Shown here: piece after piece, positions 52,859 through 61,576 of the stretch
Layout: each line of letters begins with the position of its first letter
How positions within the stretch are numbered: the stretch's first letter is position 1
Origin: Bradyrhizobium sp. B097
GTDB lineage: Bacteria; Pseudomonadota; Alphaproteobacteria; Rhizobiales; Xanthobacteraceae
DNA: 64,000 nt
NCBI RefSeq assembly: GCF_038957035.1
Contig: NZ_CP152412.1
Coordinates: forward strand, 992,001 to 1,056,000
Direction: 5' to 3'
Position numbers and translations under genes: made by a program
Notes under the pieces: generated by a model
Database searches by the model: none
What the model was told of the DNA's origin: nothing
Seen by the model: only the letters and a program-made list of their open reading frames with translations

Positions 52859-53030
52859 CATGCGCGGGCTTGACCCGCGCATCCATCTCCTATCGTAACA
52901 GAGTCTTGTCCAGCCGCATGGTCCGGAAAAGTGGAAACCGGTTTTCGCTTGCGACAAACGCAAGGCGTTTGCGCGAAGATCATGCCCAAACAAGGATCGC
53001 CGGGTCGAGCCCGGCAATGACCCGCGATCG
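52859..53030. repeat. Composite of three intergenic palindromes
   Basis: Three hairpins follow each other: GCGCGGG/CCCGCGC (52862-52880), a GGTCCGGAAAA...GATCATGCC element like those at 32222 and 59157 (about 52918-52985), and GCCGGG/CCCGGC (52999-53015). The outer two look like halves of one element (TCATGCGCGGGCTTGACC and GGTCGAGCCCGGCAATGA) split by the middle one. Confidence 0.6.
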
Positions 53031-53036
53031 AACGCC

Positions 53037-53906
53037 ATGCCACCCGTTTTCCGTTTTGCCCCGAGTCCGAATGGCTACCTCCATCTCGGTCATGCCTATT
53101 CCGCGCTGCTCAACCATGACCTCGCGAAGCAGTCGGGCGGACGCTTCCTGCTGCGGATCGAGGACATCGACGCGACGCGCTGCCGGGTCGAGTTCGAGCA
53201 GGCGATCTACGAGGATCTGGCCTGGCTCGGCATCGCCTGGGAGACCCCGGTGCGGCGGCAGTCGGAGCATTTCGCCGCCTATCGCGCGGCGATCGACCGC
53301 CTGTCGGCCGAGCGGCTGGTCTATCCGAGCTTCGAGAGCCGCGCCGAGATCGCGCGGCTGGTCGCGGAATGCGAGGCGGGTGGCGCGTGGCCGCGCGATC
53401 CCGATGGCGCGCCGCTCTATCCGGGAACGGCGAAATCGCTGTCGGCCGGGGAGCGCGACCGGCTGATCGGGCAGGGCGCGCCGTTCGCGCTGCGGCTCGA
53501 TATGGCGGCAGCATGCGCGCGCACCGGCGGCCTGCGCTGGCAGGAGGCGGGCGAGGGGCCGGCGGGCGAGACCGGGGACGTGGCGGCCCGGCCGGAGGCG
53601 TGGGGCGACGTGATCCTGGCGCGCAAGGAGACCCCAACCAGTTACCATCTCTCGGTCGTGATCGACGACGCCCTGCAGGGCGTCACCGATGTGGTCAGGG
53701 GCGTTGACCTGTTCTGGTCGACCAGCGTGCATCGGCTGTTGCAGGAGCTGCTTGGCATGCCCGTGCCGGCCTACCGGCACCATGCGCTGATCCGCGACGC
53801 CGCCGGCCAAAAGCTGTCGAAATCGACCCGGGCGACTGGACTGCGCGAGCTGCGGGCGGAGGGCGTAAGCCCAGCCGATATCCGCCGCCTGGTCGGCTTG
53901 CTCTAG
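53037..53906 (+). CDS. gluQ: Glutamyl-Q tRNA(Asp) synthetase
   Basis: 289 residues, the length of a GluRS catalytic core without an anticodon-binding domain. The class I motifs are RFAPSPNGYLHLGHAYSAL (HLGH at 16-19) and QKLSKS near 259-263. GluQRS attaches glutamate to queuosine in tRNA(Asp). The zinc cysteines of the E. coli enzyme are not evident: the corresponding segments read VYPSFESR and LYPGTAKSL, where cysteines would be expected. The enzyme may have lost zinc, as some relatives do. It is transcribed away from the AlkA-like gene. Confidence 0.88.
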   Translation: MPPVFRFAPSPNGYLHLGHAYSALLNHDLAKQSGGRFLLRIEDIDATRCRVEFEQAIYEDLAWLGIAWETPVRRQSEHFAAYRAAIDRLSAERLVYPSFESRAEIARLVAECEAGGAWPRDPDGAPLYPGTAKSLSAGERDRLIGQGAPFALRLDMAAACARTGGLRWQEAGEGPAGETGDVAARPEAWGDVILARKETPTSYHLSVVIDDALQGVTDVVRGVDLFWSTSVHRLLQELLGMPVPAYRHHALIRDAAGQKLSKSTRATGLRELRAEGVSPADIRRLVGLL

Positions 53907-54233
53907 CGTTCTGCACATGATTTCGGAATAATGGAAGTCTGCCGCTGATTTGCCCGACGTGTCAAGTTGCCGTGTCGAACGCCGGTAGCCGCCGGCTCCT
54001 TTGCATGGGGTTGTTTTCGATATTTTGGCGGTGCGTCCCTGTGACGGCAGGCTATCGCGTATGGCTGTCAGCCAAGTGCCATGTGCGACAGCCCTGCCCG
54101 CAAGCGGGTGAGGTACCGCGGATGGATGGACTGGTTACCATCATCCTGACTTGCCTTGGCTACACCCAAAGGGCGCCGTGACTCTGCCGCTCCTGGCATG
54201 CCATGCTGCCCGCGGGGCGGGGTCACGGAGATC
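53907..54233. other. Intergenic region with a probable dispersed repeat
   Basis: 327 bp with no convincing gene; a 69-codon frame lacks coding character. The stretch 53945-54030 (GATTTGCCCGACGTGTCAAG, then GCATGGGGTTGTTTTCGATA) matches my memory of a repeat scattered through Bradyrhizobium genomes. The ribosome site ACGGAG for the kinase lies at the end. Confidence 0.4.
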
Positions 54234-55529
54234 ATGGCGAAAGCATCGCGCGGAGGGCGCAGCAAGCGGCGAGCCAAGGGCGAGCCGTCGAAGACCCGCG
54301 TCGCCAAGGCGGTCACCAAGGCGGTCGCGAAGCCGGGCCGCAAGCGAACTGCGCCGAAGCCCTCCCCGAAGGCCAGTCCCGGCCTGATCGAGACCGCGCT
54401 TGCCGCCTTTGCCCATGAGGTCAGGACCCCGCTGACCGGAATCCTCGCGATCAGCAACCTGCTCGCGACATCGGATCTCGGCGAGCGCGAGCGGCGCTGG
54501 GTCGATACCATCAAGGCTGGCGCCGAACATCTGGCGAGCCTTGCGACCCTGTTCGTCGACGCTGCCCGGAGCGAGGGGCCAGGGCTCGAGATCCGGCAGG
54601 ACTTCTTCGACCTGCGCACGCTGGCGCGCCACGCCGGGGATTCACTGGCCGGCCGCGCCGCAGCCAAGGGATTGCGAGCCTCGGTCGATATCTCCGCGAA
54701 GCTGCCGGCGTTTGCGGTCGGCGATCCCGTCCGGCTGCGCGCGGCGCTGGAAAACCTGATCGACAACGCCGTCAAGTTCACCGAGCAGGGCAGCATCGAG
54801 TTGCATGTCGCGCCGGTGCGCGCGGCCAAGAGGGCGGCCAAGGGAAAGGCGGACGGCAGGATCGGGGTTGCCTTTGCGATCTCCGACAGCGGCATCGGCC
54901 TGACGCTATCGGAGGTCAAGCGCCTGTTCCGGCCGTTCTCGCAGGCCAATGTCTCGATCGCCGCGCGGTTCGGCGGCGCCGGGCTCGGCCTGTCCTCGGT
55001 CAAGCAGCTCGCGCGCGCCATGGGCGGCGACATCGTCGTGGCCCAGCGCAAGGGCGGCGGCACCGTCTTCACGCTCAACGTGGTGCTGGTCTCAGCCGCA
55101 GGACCGGCCGGTGCGTCCTCGAGCGAAGGCGCGCCGGTGCCGTCATCGCAGGGGCTCCGCCTGCTCAGCGTCGAGGACAATCCGTTCGGCCGCGTCGTGC
55201 TCAACACGATCCTGACCGAGCTCGGTCACCATGCCGAATTCATCGGTCAGGGTGAGGGCGCGCCCGATCGGCTCGGACAGGGTGCCTTCGACGCCGTGCT
55301 GATGGACATGGTGCTGCCCGGCATCGGCGGCGTCGAGGCCATCAAGCGCATCCGCGCGCTGCCGCCGCCGCATGGCCGGATATTGATCGTCGGGATTTCC
55401 GGGCGTGCCGAGGACGAAGCCGCGGCGCGCGCCGCCGGCGCCGACGCCTTCCTGGTCAAGCCTGTTTCTCCGCGGGCGCTCGCGACTGCGCTGCTTGAAG
55501 CGAAACGCCGCGCGGCAGCCGCGACTTGA
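54234..55529 (+). CDS. Soluble hybrid histidine kinase with Lys/Ala-rich tail and receiver
   Basis: 431 residues without membrane segments. Residues 1-50 are very basic and Ala/Pro/Lys-rich (KRRAKGEPSKTRVAKAV, then GRKRTAPKPSPKASPG), like a histone H1 tail. The HisKA domain follows with His61 in AFAHEVRTPL. The HATPase region has the N box NLIDNAVKF, G1 DSGIG and G2 FGGAGLGLS. A C-terminal receiver (residues 310-425) has Asp358 in VLMDMVLPG and Lys in FLVKPV. No sensor domain is visible, so input must come through a partner or the tail. ATG 54234 follows ACGGAG; a longer frame exists. Its 3' end overlaps the convergent yihY-like gene by 74 bp. Confidence 0.87.
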   Translation: MAKASRGGRSKRRAKGEPSKTRVAKAVTKAVAKPGRKRTAPKPSPKASPGLIETALAAFAHEVRTPLTGILAISNLLATSDLGERERRWVDTIKAGAEHLASLATLFVDAARSEGPGLEIRQDFFDLRTLARHAGDSLAGRAAAKGLRASVDISAKLPAFAVGDPVRLRAALENLIDNAVKFTEQGSIELHVAPVRAAKRAAKGKADGRIGVAFAISDSGIGLTLSEVKRLFRPFSQANVSIAARFGGAGLGLSSVKQLARAMGGDIVVAQRKGGGTVFTLNVVLVSAAGPAGASSSEGAPVPSSQGLRLLSVEDNPFGRVVLNTILTELGHHAEFIGQGEGAPDRLGQGAFDAVLMDMVLPGIGGVEAIKRIRALPPPHGRILIVGISGRAEDEAAARAAGADAFLVKPVSPRALATALLEAKRRAAAAT

Positions 55530-56400
55530 TGATCGCGGCGTTGAGCTCGCCGCCGAACACGAAGATCGCGGCGATGAAATACAGGAACACCAGCGCGATT
55601 ACCACCGAGGCGAGCCCCGCATACATCGTGACGTAATTGTTGGCGAAGCGCGCCAGATACATGCCGAAGCCGATGCCCGAGATCAGCGACGCGACCACGG
55701 TAAAGATGATGCCGGGCAGGATCTGCGTGAAGCCGCGGCGGCCCGCCGGCAGCCAGGCATGCAGGATGAAGAGCGCGATGACCAGCGCCAGCACCGTGAT
55801 GCCGTAACGGGCGGTGTTGAGCAGGCTCTCGTTCGATTCGACGAAGAACGGAATATAGCGCCGCGCCGCCTCGATGATCAGCGGCCCGAGCACGATCAGG
55901 AACGCCATCGCGAGCGAGGTGAACGCCGCGACCAGCGTGTAGCCGATCGATTCCAGCCGCAGCCAGTACCAGCGCCGCGGCTCGATCACGGCATAGGCGC
56001 GGTTCAGCGCCACCCGCAGCGCCTCGACGCCGTTGGAGGCGAAGTACACCGCGAGCACCGCGCCGATGGTCAGGATATCGCCGCGGGTGTTGGTCAGCAC
56101 GTCGTGGATCTGACCGGACAGCGCCTCGGCGACCTGCTGCGGCCAGACCTGCAGCAACAGTCCGACGGCCTGGTCGGCAAGCTCCTTGGAGCCGAAGAAG
56201 CCGGCCACCGACGTCAGCACGATCAGGAACGGAAACAGCGCCATCAGGGTTGACAGCGCGATGTGGCTCGCGATCGCCCAGCCGTCGTCGGCGAGGAACG
56301 TGTAAAAGGCATCCATCACGACGTCGTAGACGTAACGAAGCTGCTTCACATTCCACCCGGCATTGTCGAAAACCGCTCGGTCCGAGACCGGACCCAGCAT
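55456..56400 (-). CDS. YihY/BrkB-family membrane protein
   Basis: 314 residues with six membrane helices, matching the YihY/virulence factor BrkB family: DDGWAIASHIALSTLMALFPFLIVLTSVAGFFG, the LRVALNRAY motif, and FGGELNAAI at the C-terminal side. It is an inner-membrane protein of unresolved function (sometimes mislabelled as RNase BN). The C-terminal 25 codons overlap the receiver end of the kinase gene on the other strand. Confidence 0.87.
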   Translation of the reverse strand: MLGPVSDRAVFDNAGWNVKQLRYVYDVVMDAFYTFLADDGWAIASHIALSTLMALFPFLIVLTSVAGFFGSKELADQAVGLLLQVWPQQVAEALSGQIHDVLTNTRGDILTIGAVLAVYFASNGVEALRVALNRAYAVIEPRRWYWLRLESIGYTLVAAFTSLAMAFLIVLGPLIIEAARRYIPFFVESNESLLNTARYGITVLALVIALFILHAWLPAGRRGFTQILPGIIFTVVASLISGIGFGMYLARFANNYVTMYAGLASVVIALVFLYFIAAIFVFGGELNAAIIKSRLPRGVSLQAAQSRAPAEKQA

Positions 56401-56482
56401 CTGATATTACGCGGTGAAAAGCCAGTTGGTTGCATACGCCGCCTGTGTGGAAGTCCGCGTCCTGCGGTGTTATGTACCGCAG

Positions 56483-56677
56483 ATGACATCTGTCCTCAGC
56501 ACGATCATTCTTCCCATCGCCGTCGGCGCCGTCGCATTGGTGCTCCTGCTCGGCCTCGTCAACATGATGAAGGGCGGCTCGCCGAACACATCGCAGAAGC
56601 TGATGCGGCTGCGCGTGCTGCTGCAGTTCGTCGCCATCGTCATCGCGATGCTCGCGGTCTGGGCGATGGGGCGGTAG
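56483..56677 (+). CDS. Small twin-transmembrane protein (HIG1-like)
   Basis: 64 residues: two membrane helices (ILPIAVGAVALVLLLGLVNMM and LLQFVAIVIAMLAVWAM) joined by a short polar loop with GGSPNTSQKLMRLRV. This matches the HIG1/twin-transmembrane family, whose SQKLMRxRVxxQ loop is the recognised signature and which in some bacteria associates with cytochrome oxidase. The ATG at 56483 is chosen because earlier codons are hydrophilic. It lies 32 bp before the cobalamin adenosyltransferase gene. Confidence 0.83.
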   Translation: MTSVLSTIILPIAVGAVALVLLLGLVNMMKGGSPNTSQKLMRLRVLLQFVAIVIAMLAVWAMGR

Positions 56678-56709
56678 ACGCGATGCGCAAACCTTAGAGG
56701 ATCACGGCC

Positions 56710-57282
56710 ATGGTCGTACTCAATCGGATCTACACGCGCACCGGCGATGACGGCACCACCGCGCTCGGCTCCGGCGAACGGCGGCCGAAATACGATCTGC
56801 GGGTTACCGCCTATGGCACCGTCGACGAGACCAATGCCGCGATCGGCGTGGTGCGGCTGCATCTGGCCGACAGTCCCGAGGTCGATGCGATGCTCGGCCG
56901 GATCCAGAACGATCTGTTCGATCTCGGCGCCGACCTTGCGGTGCCTGAGCGCGAGGGCAAGACCGAGCGTCTGCGGGTGCTGGCGAGCCAGGTCGAGCGG
57001 CTGGAGCGCGACATCGACAGCCTCAACGACCAGCTCGCGCCGCTGACCTCGTTCGTGCTGCCCGGCGGGACGCCGGCTTCTGCATATCTGCATCTCGCCC
57101 GGACGATATGTCGCCGCGCGGAACGGATCATGGTGGAACTCGCGGCCCGACCGGACGAGACGGTCAATTCCGCTGGCATCCAGTATATGAACCGACTGTC
57201 GGATTTCCTGTTCGTTGCCAGCCGCTTCCTGAATAATAAAGGGGCGGGGGACGTGTTGTGGGTGCCGGGCCAGAACCGCTAA
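56710..57282 (+). CDS. Cob(I)alamin adenosyltransferase, PduO type
   Basis: 190 residues. The PduO-type ATP-binding start (IYTRTGDDGTTALGSGERRPK), YGTVDETNAAIGVVRL, and the C-terminal ICRRAERIMVEL and YMNRLSDFLFVASR motifs are all present. The enzyme transfers adenosyl from ATP to cob(I)alamin, making coenzyme B12 for enzymes such as methylmalonyl-CoA mutase. It precedes the EtfBA genes and is separated from them by a terminator-like hairpin. Confidence 0.9.
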   Translation: MVVLNRIYTRTGDDGTTALGSGERRPKYDLRVTAYGTVDETNAAIGVVRLHLADSPEVDAMLGRIQNDLFDLGADLAVPEREGKTERLRVLASQVERLERDIDSLNDQLAPLTSFVLPGGTPASAYLHLARTICRRAERIMVELAARPDETVNSAGIQYMNRLSDFLFVASRFLNNKGAGDVLWVPGQNR

Positions 57283-57290
57283 ACTGGTTC

Positions 57291-57311
57291 AAAACCGGGG
57301 GACGGTTTTTT
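57291..57311 (+). terminator. Rho-independent terminator after the adenosyltransferase gene
   Basis: Stem AAAACCG/CGGTTTT with a short G-rich loop, followed by a run of T residues (57306-57311). Small but classical shape, nine bases after the stop. Confidence 0.55.
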
Positions 57312-57399
57312 GGCTTTGCCGCGTTGACCGGGGGGTACGGGACCTTTAGGTTCCGCGCCAGCCAACCGAAACCCATAAAATCAAAGCGAAAGAGGATCG

Positions 57400-58149
57400 A
57401 TGAAGGTTCTTGTGCCGGTAAAGCGGGTCGTCGACTACAACGTCAAGGTCCGCGTCAAGAGCGATGGATCGGGCGTGGAGCTCGCCAACGTCAAGATGTC
57501 GATGAACCCGTTCGACGAAATCGCCGTCGAGGAAGCACTGCGGCTGAAGGAAGCCGGCAAGGCGACCGAAGTGGTGGTGGTGTCGATCGGACCGGCGCAG
57601 GCTTCCGAGACCATTCGCACCGGGCTCGCGATGGGCGCCGACCGCGGCATCCTGGTCAAGGCCGAAGGCAATGTCGAACCGCTCGCGGTTGCCAAGATCC
57701 TCAAGGCGGTGGTCGAGGCGGAGCAGCCCGGCCTCGTCATTCTCGGCAAACAGGCAATCGACGACGATAGCAATCAGACCGGCCAGATGCTGGCTGCGCT
57801 GCTCGGCTGGTCGCAGGCGACCTTCGCCTCCAAGCTCGAGGTCGATGGTTCTGATTTCAAGGTCACGCGCGAAGTCGACGGCGGCCTGCAGACCATCAAG
57901 CTCAAGGGCCCGGCGATCGTTACCACCGATCTCCGCCTCAACGAGCCGCGCTATGCGTCGCTGCCCAACATCATGAAGGCGAAGAAGAAGCCGATCGACG
58001 ACAAGAGCGTCGCTGACTACGGCGTCGATGTCACGCCGCGTCTGGAAGTGCTGAAGACCGCGGAACCGGCAGGCCGCAAGGCGGGCGTCAAGGTCAAGGA
58101 CGTCGCCGAACTCGTGAACAAGCTCAAGACCGAAGCCGGGGTTCTCTGA
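57400..58149 (+). CDS. etfB: Electron transfer flavoprotein beta subunit
   Basis: 249 residues. [23 protein letters not shown] is the family N-terminus, and the AMP/FAD-contact region holds [24 protein letters not shown] and [26 protein letters not shown] in pieces. [23 protein letters not shown] is the conserved EtfB recognition loop region. The ribosome site AAAGAGG precedes the ATG. EtfB with EtfA carries electrons from acyl-CoA dehydrogenases to ETF-quinone oxidoreductase. The etfA ATG overlaps its stop. Confidence 0.95.
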   Translation: MKVLVPVKRVVDYNVKVRVKSDGSGVELANVKMSMNPFDEIAVEEALRLKEAGKATEVVVVSIGPAQASETIRTGLAMGADRGILVKAEGNVEPLAVAKILKAVVEAEQPGLVILGKQAIDDDSNQTGQMLAALLGWSQATFASKLEVDGSDFKVTREVDGGLQTIKLKGPAIVTTDLRLNEPRYASLPNIMKAKKKPIDDKSVADYGVDVTPRLEVLKTAEPAGRKAGVKVKDVAELVNKLKTEAGVL

Positions 58150-59099
58150 TGACGACGCTGTTGATTGCTGAACACGACCACGAGACCCTGAAGGACTCGA
58201 CCAACAAGGCGCTGACCGCGGCGAGCCAGCTCGGTGGCGACGTCCATGTGCTGGTTGCCGGTGGCGGCCAGGGCACCAAGGCGGCGGCGGAAGCCGCCGC
58301 CAAGCTTGCCGGCGTCGCCAAGGTGCTGGTGGCCGAAGGCCCCGCCTATGAGCACGACCTTGCCGAGCCGCTGGCTGCGCTGATCGTCGCGCTGGCGCCG
58401 AACTATGACGCCTTCGTCGCGCCCGCGACCTCGCGCTTCAAGAACGTGATGCCGCGCGTTGCAGCGCTGCTCGACGTCATGCAGGTCTCGGAGATCATCA
58501 AGGTCGTCGCGCCCGACACCTATGAGCGGCCGATCTATGCCGGCAACGCGATCCAGACCGTGAAGTCGAAGGACGCCAAGAAGGTGATCACGGTCCGCAC
58601 CTCGACCTTCGCCGCGGCCGGCGAGGGCGGCAGCGCCGCGATCGAGAACGCCGCATCCGCCGCCGATCCGGGCCTGTCCACGTTCGTCGGCGAGGAGGTC
58701 GCCAAGAGCGACCGTCCGGAACTGACCTCGGCCAAGATCATCGTCTCGGGCGGCCGCGCCATGCAGAGCCGCGAGAACTTCGCCAAATACATCGAGCCGC
58801 TCGCCGACAAGCTCGGCGCCGGCGTCGGCGCCTCGCGCGCCGCGGTCGATGCCGGCTATGCGCCGAACGACTGGCAGGTCGGCCAGACCGGCAAGGTGGT
58901 GGCCCCGGAACTCTATGTCGCGGTCGGCATCTCCGGCGCGATCCAGCATCTGGCCGGCATGAAGGACTCCAAGGTGATCGTCGCCATCAACAAGGATGAG
59001 GACGCACCGATCTTCCAGGTCGCCGATTACGGCCTGGTCGCCGACCTCTACCAGGCGGTTCCGGAGCTGACCGAAGCGCTCGGCAAGCTCGGAAAATAA
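58149..59099 (+). CDS. etfA: Electron transfer flavoprotein alpha subunit
   Basis: 316 residues. An N-terminal ETF domain is followed by the FAD-binding C-terminal domain: [48 protein letters not shown] is the FAD signature (in pieces) and [20 protein letters not shown] the end motif. It is coupled to etfB by a one-base overlap and ends just before a strong terminator. FAD binds in this subunit. Confidence 0.95.
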   Translation: MTTLLIAEHDHETLKDSTNKALTAASQLGGDVHVLVAGGGQGTKAAAEAAAKLAGVAKVLVAEGPAYEHDLAEPLAALIVALAPNYDAFVAPATSRFKNVMPRVAALLDVMQVSEIIKVVAPDTYERPIYAGNAIQTVKSKDAKKVITVRTSTFAAAGEGGSAAIENAASAADPGLSTFVGEEVAKSDRPELTSAKIIVSGGRAMQSRENFAKYIEPLADKLGAGVGASRAAVDAGYAPNDWQVGQTGKVVAPELYVAVGISGAIQHLAGMKDSKVIVAINKDEDAPIFQVADYGLVADLYQAVPELTEALGKLGK

Positions 59100-59107
59100 G
59101 CGACAAG

Positions 59108-59150
59108 ACACCGGCCGGGTGGCTAAGCTCCGGCCGGTGTTGTTATTTTC
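59108..59150 (+). terminator. Rho-independent terminator after etfA
   Basis: A perfect 11-bp stem ACACCGGCCGG (59108-59118) and CCGGCCGGTGT (59130-59140) is followed by TGTTATTTTC. It closes the etfBA operon nine bases after the stop. Confidence 0.8.
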
Positions 59151-59156
59151 GAGGCA

Positions 59157-59188
59157 ATGATCCGGAAACGTTTTTCCGGAAGGATCAT
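59157..59188. repeat. ATGATCCGGAAA palindrome
   Basis: Arms ATGATCCGGAAA (59157-59168) and TTCCGGAAGGATCAT (59174-59188) pair with one bulged base. Same family as the first hairpin at 32222 and the middle part at 52918-52985. A short related piece, GGGAAACGTTTTCCGG, follows near 59237-59252. Confidence 0.65.
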
Positions 59189-59346
59189 GCCCGACAGGGG
59201 AAATGGGATCGGGGTGTGATTGCCTGCAATCACATCATGCTCCCGGGAAACGTTTTCCGGCGGATTGGGCAACCCGGAAGGCTTCACTTCGGGTATCGTT
59301 GGAATTGGGCAGGCGCGACATGCGCGCCGTTCCGGTGGATGACAAG

Positions 59347-60228
59347 ATGACGGTGGCAATCAAAAAGGTCGGCGTGATCGGTTCGGGCCAGATGGGCAAT
59401 GGTATTGCCCATGTGGCGGCGCTGGCCGGTTTCGACGTGGTGCTCAATGACGTCTCCGCGGACCGGCTGAAGTCGGCGCTGGCGACCATCAACGGCAATC
59501 TGACCCGCCAGGTCGCCAAGAAGGCGATCGGCGAGGGCGAGCGCAAGCAGGCGCTCGACCGCATCGCCTCCGCCGAGACGATCGATGCGCTCGCCGATTG
59601 CGATCTCGTGATCGAGACCGCGGTCGAGAAGGAAGAAACCAAGCGCAAGATCTTCCACGACGTCTGTGCGGTGCTGAAGCCGGAAGCGATCGTCGCGACC
59701 AACTCGTCGTCGATCTCGATCACACGGCTCGCGGCCTCGACCGACCGCCCGGAAAAATTCATCGGCATTCATTTCATGAATCCGGTGCCGGCGATGGAGC
59801 TGGTCGAGCTGATCCGCGGCATCGCCACCGATGACACGACCTTCGACACCGCCAAGGCGTTCGTCGCCAAGCTCGGCAAGCAGGTCGCGGTGTCGGAAGA
59901 TTTCCCCGCCTTCATCGTCAACCGCATTCTGCTGCCGATGATCAACGAGGCGATCTACACGCTGTATGAGGGCGTCGGTAACGTCGAGGCGATCGATGCC
60001 GCGATGAAGCTCGGCGCGCACCACCCGATGGGCCCGCTCGAGCTCGCCGATTTCATCGGCCTCGACACCTGCCTGTCGATCATGCAGGTGCTGCACGAGG
60101 GGCTCGCCGACTCCAAGTACCGGCCGTGCCCGCTGCTGGTGAAATACGTCGAGGCCGGCTGGCTCGGACGCAAGAGCCAGCGCGGCTTCTACGACTACCG
60201 CGGCGACAAGCCGATCCCGACGCGGTAA
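59347..60228 (+). CDS. 3-hydroxybutyryl-CoA (3-hydroxyacyl-CoA) dehydrogenase
   Basis: 293 residues. The NAD-binding motif is VGVIGSGQMGNGIAHVAALAG near residues 8-28 (in parts). The catalytic His is in IGIHFMNPVPAMELVELI, the conserved Asn-containing segment is FIVNRILLPMINEAIYTLYEG, and the C-terminal helical domain has HHPMGPLELADFIGLDT. ATG 59347 starts MTVAIKKVGVIG; the ATG at 59320 is possible. It catalyses reversible oxidation of 3-hydroxyacyl-CoA in beta-oxidation or polyhydroxybutyrate-related metabolism, feeding electrons to NAD beside the ETF genes. Confidence 0.92.
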   Translation: MTVAIKKVGVIGSGQMGNGIAHVAALAGFDVVLNDVSADRLKSALATINGNLTRQVAKKAIGEGERKQALDRIASAETIDALADCDLVIETAVEKEETKRKIFHDVCAVLKPEAIVATNSSSISITRLAASTDRPEKFIGIHFMNPVPAMELVELIRGIATDDTTFDTAKAFVAKLGKQVAVSEDFPAFIVNRILLPMINEAIYTLYEGVGNVEAIDAAMKLGAHHPMGPLELADFIGLDTCLSIMQVLHEGLADSKYRPCPLLVKYVEAGWLGRKSQRGFYDYRGDKPIPTR

Positions 60229-60242
60229 TCCACGCGCTCTCG

Positions 60243-60368
60243 TCAGATCAGTGTCCGCAGCAGCGCAAGCGTCGCGGGCACGAGACCTGCAATCATCGCC
60301 ACACCCATTCCAAGCCCGAGCAGATGCGCCGTCAGCGCGAGGCGCTGGCTTTGCCCGCGCGCCGTCAT
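60243..60368 (-). CDS. 41-residue single-helix membrane peptide coupled to the aminotransferase gene
   Basis: A short frame whose ATG (60366-60368) overlaps the aminotransferase stop in the ATGA manner and ends at TGA 60243-60245. The peptide begins MTARGQSQRLALTAH and continues as one long hydrophobic stretch rich in Leu, Ala, Gly and Val with two Met pairs, ending LLRTLI. A basic N-terminus before the helix suggests N-in topology. Codon third positions are GC-rich like real genes. The overlap with the upstream stop is the best evidence that it is translated. The family is unknown to me; it may be an anchor or regulator of the operon's enzymes. Confidence 0.6.
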   Translation of the reverse strand: MTARGQSQRLALTAHLLGLGMGVAMIAGLVPATLALLRTLI

Positions 60369-61576
60369 TGCAGCGCCTCGCAGGCGCGCTTCAGTCGCCT
60401 GCCGGCCTCCTCGATGATCGATGACGGGTTGGCGAAGCTGATCCGGATATAGGGCGACAGCCCGAGATCCTCGCCCGGGAACACCACCAGATCGGCTTGC
60501 TCAAGCAAGTAAGCCGCAAAATCGCGGTCGGTCGCGATCACCTTGCCGTTGGCAGCGCGCTTGCCGATCACGCCGGCGCAACTGACCAGCAGATAGAACG
60601 TGCCTTCGGGCGGCGTGCAGGAGAGCCCGCTGCATCCGTTCACGAGCTCGGCAAAGTGGTCACGCCTCGCGCGAAGGATGGCGGCACGCTCGGCCAGCAC
60701 GTCCTGCGCACCATCGAGCGCGGCGACCGCGGCGGCCTGGCTGATCGACGAGGCGCCCGAGGTAGTCTGCGACTGGATCGTGATCATCGCGCGGATCAGC
60801 GCCGATGGGCCGGCGGCATAGCCGATCCGCCATCCCATCATGGCGTAGCTCTTGGCGAGGCCGCTGACGGTCAGCGTCCGCGGCCTCAGGCGCGGTTCGA
60901 TCTGCGCAAGCGTCGGCGCAGCTCGGCCATTGAACACGATGTGCTCGTAGAGCCCGTCGGCAAGCACCCAGATATCGGGATGCTGCAAGAGGATCGCGGC
61001 GATGTCAGCCAAATCCTCCGGGGAATAGACCGCACCGGATGGATTGACCGGATTGTTGATCACGATCCAGCGCGTCCGCGCCGATATCGCCGCCTGCAAA
61101 TCCTCCGCACGCAGCTTGAAGCCGTTGTTCTGCGCGCACGGCACGACCACCGGCGTCGCGCCCGCCAGCCGCACCTGATCGAGATAGGGCGCCCAATACG
61201 GTGCGGGGATGATCACCTCGTCTTCAGGCGCAAGCGTCGCCAGCAGCGCGTCGAACAGAGCCTGGGTCGAGCCGTTGGTGATAACGATCTCGTCCAGCCG
61301 ATAGTCGAGGTGATGGTCGCGCAGCAGCGCGGTCTGTACCGCGCGCTTCAGCTCCGGCGTGCCGTCGACATCGGTGTAACGGGTTTCGCCGCGCAATGCC
61401 GCTTCATGCGCCGCCGCGATCACATGATCCGGCGTCGGGAAGTCGAGATTACCCGACGACAGCTCGATGATGTCGCGCCCGGCGGCGCGCAGTTCGCGGG
61501 CGCGACGGCGCAGCACCGATGCGGGTGAAGGCTTGATGCCTCCCATGCGCGGCGAGAGGATCGGTGTCGCGATCAT
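60365..61576 (-). CDS. PLP-dependent class I/II aminotransferase
   Basis: 403 residues, fold type I. Key residues can be followed: the NGSTQALFDALL segment binding the cofactor phosphate, NNPVNPSGA, Asp207 in VLADGLYEHI (pyridine N), Lys242 in SGLAKSYAMMGWRIGY (Schiff base), and the carboxylate-binding Arg in SPYIRISFA. It resembles aspartate aminotransferase-like enzymes; substrate not known. It overlaps the tautomerase stop (ATGA) upstream and the 41-residue peptide downstream, forming a three-gene leftward operon facing a LysR gene. Confidence 0.88.
   Translation of the reverse strand: MIATPILSPRMGGIKPSPASVLRRRARELRAAGRDIIELSSGNLDFPTPDHVIAAAHEAALRGETRYTDVDGTPELKRAVQTALLRDHHLDYRLDEIVITNGSTQALFDALLATLAPEDEVIIPAPYWAPYLDQVRLAGATPVVVPCAQNNGFKLRAEDLQAAISARTRWIVINNPVNPSGAVYSPEDLADIAAILLQHPDIWVLADGLYEHIVFNGRAAPTLAQIEPRLRPRTLTVSGLAKSYAMMGWRIGYAAGPSALIRAMITIQSQTTSGASSISQAAAVAALDGAQDVLAERAAILRARRDHFAELVNGCSGLSCTPPEGTFYLLVSCAGVIGKRAANGKVIATDRDFAAYLLEQADLVVFPGEDLGLSPYIRISFANPSSIIEEAGRRLKRACEALQ

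Noticed and set aside
53972..54181. 69-codon rightward frame before the kinase
   Set aside because: No ribosome site or gene-like codon use; it overlaps a probable dispersed repeat.
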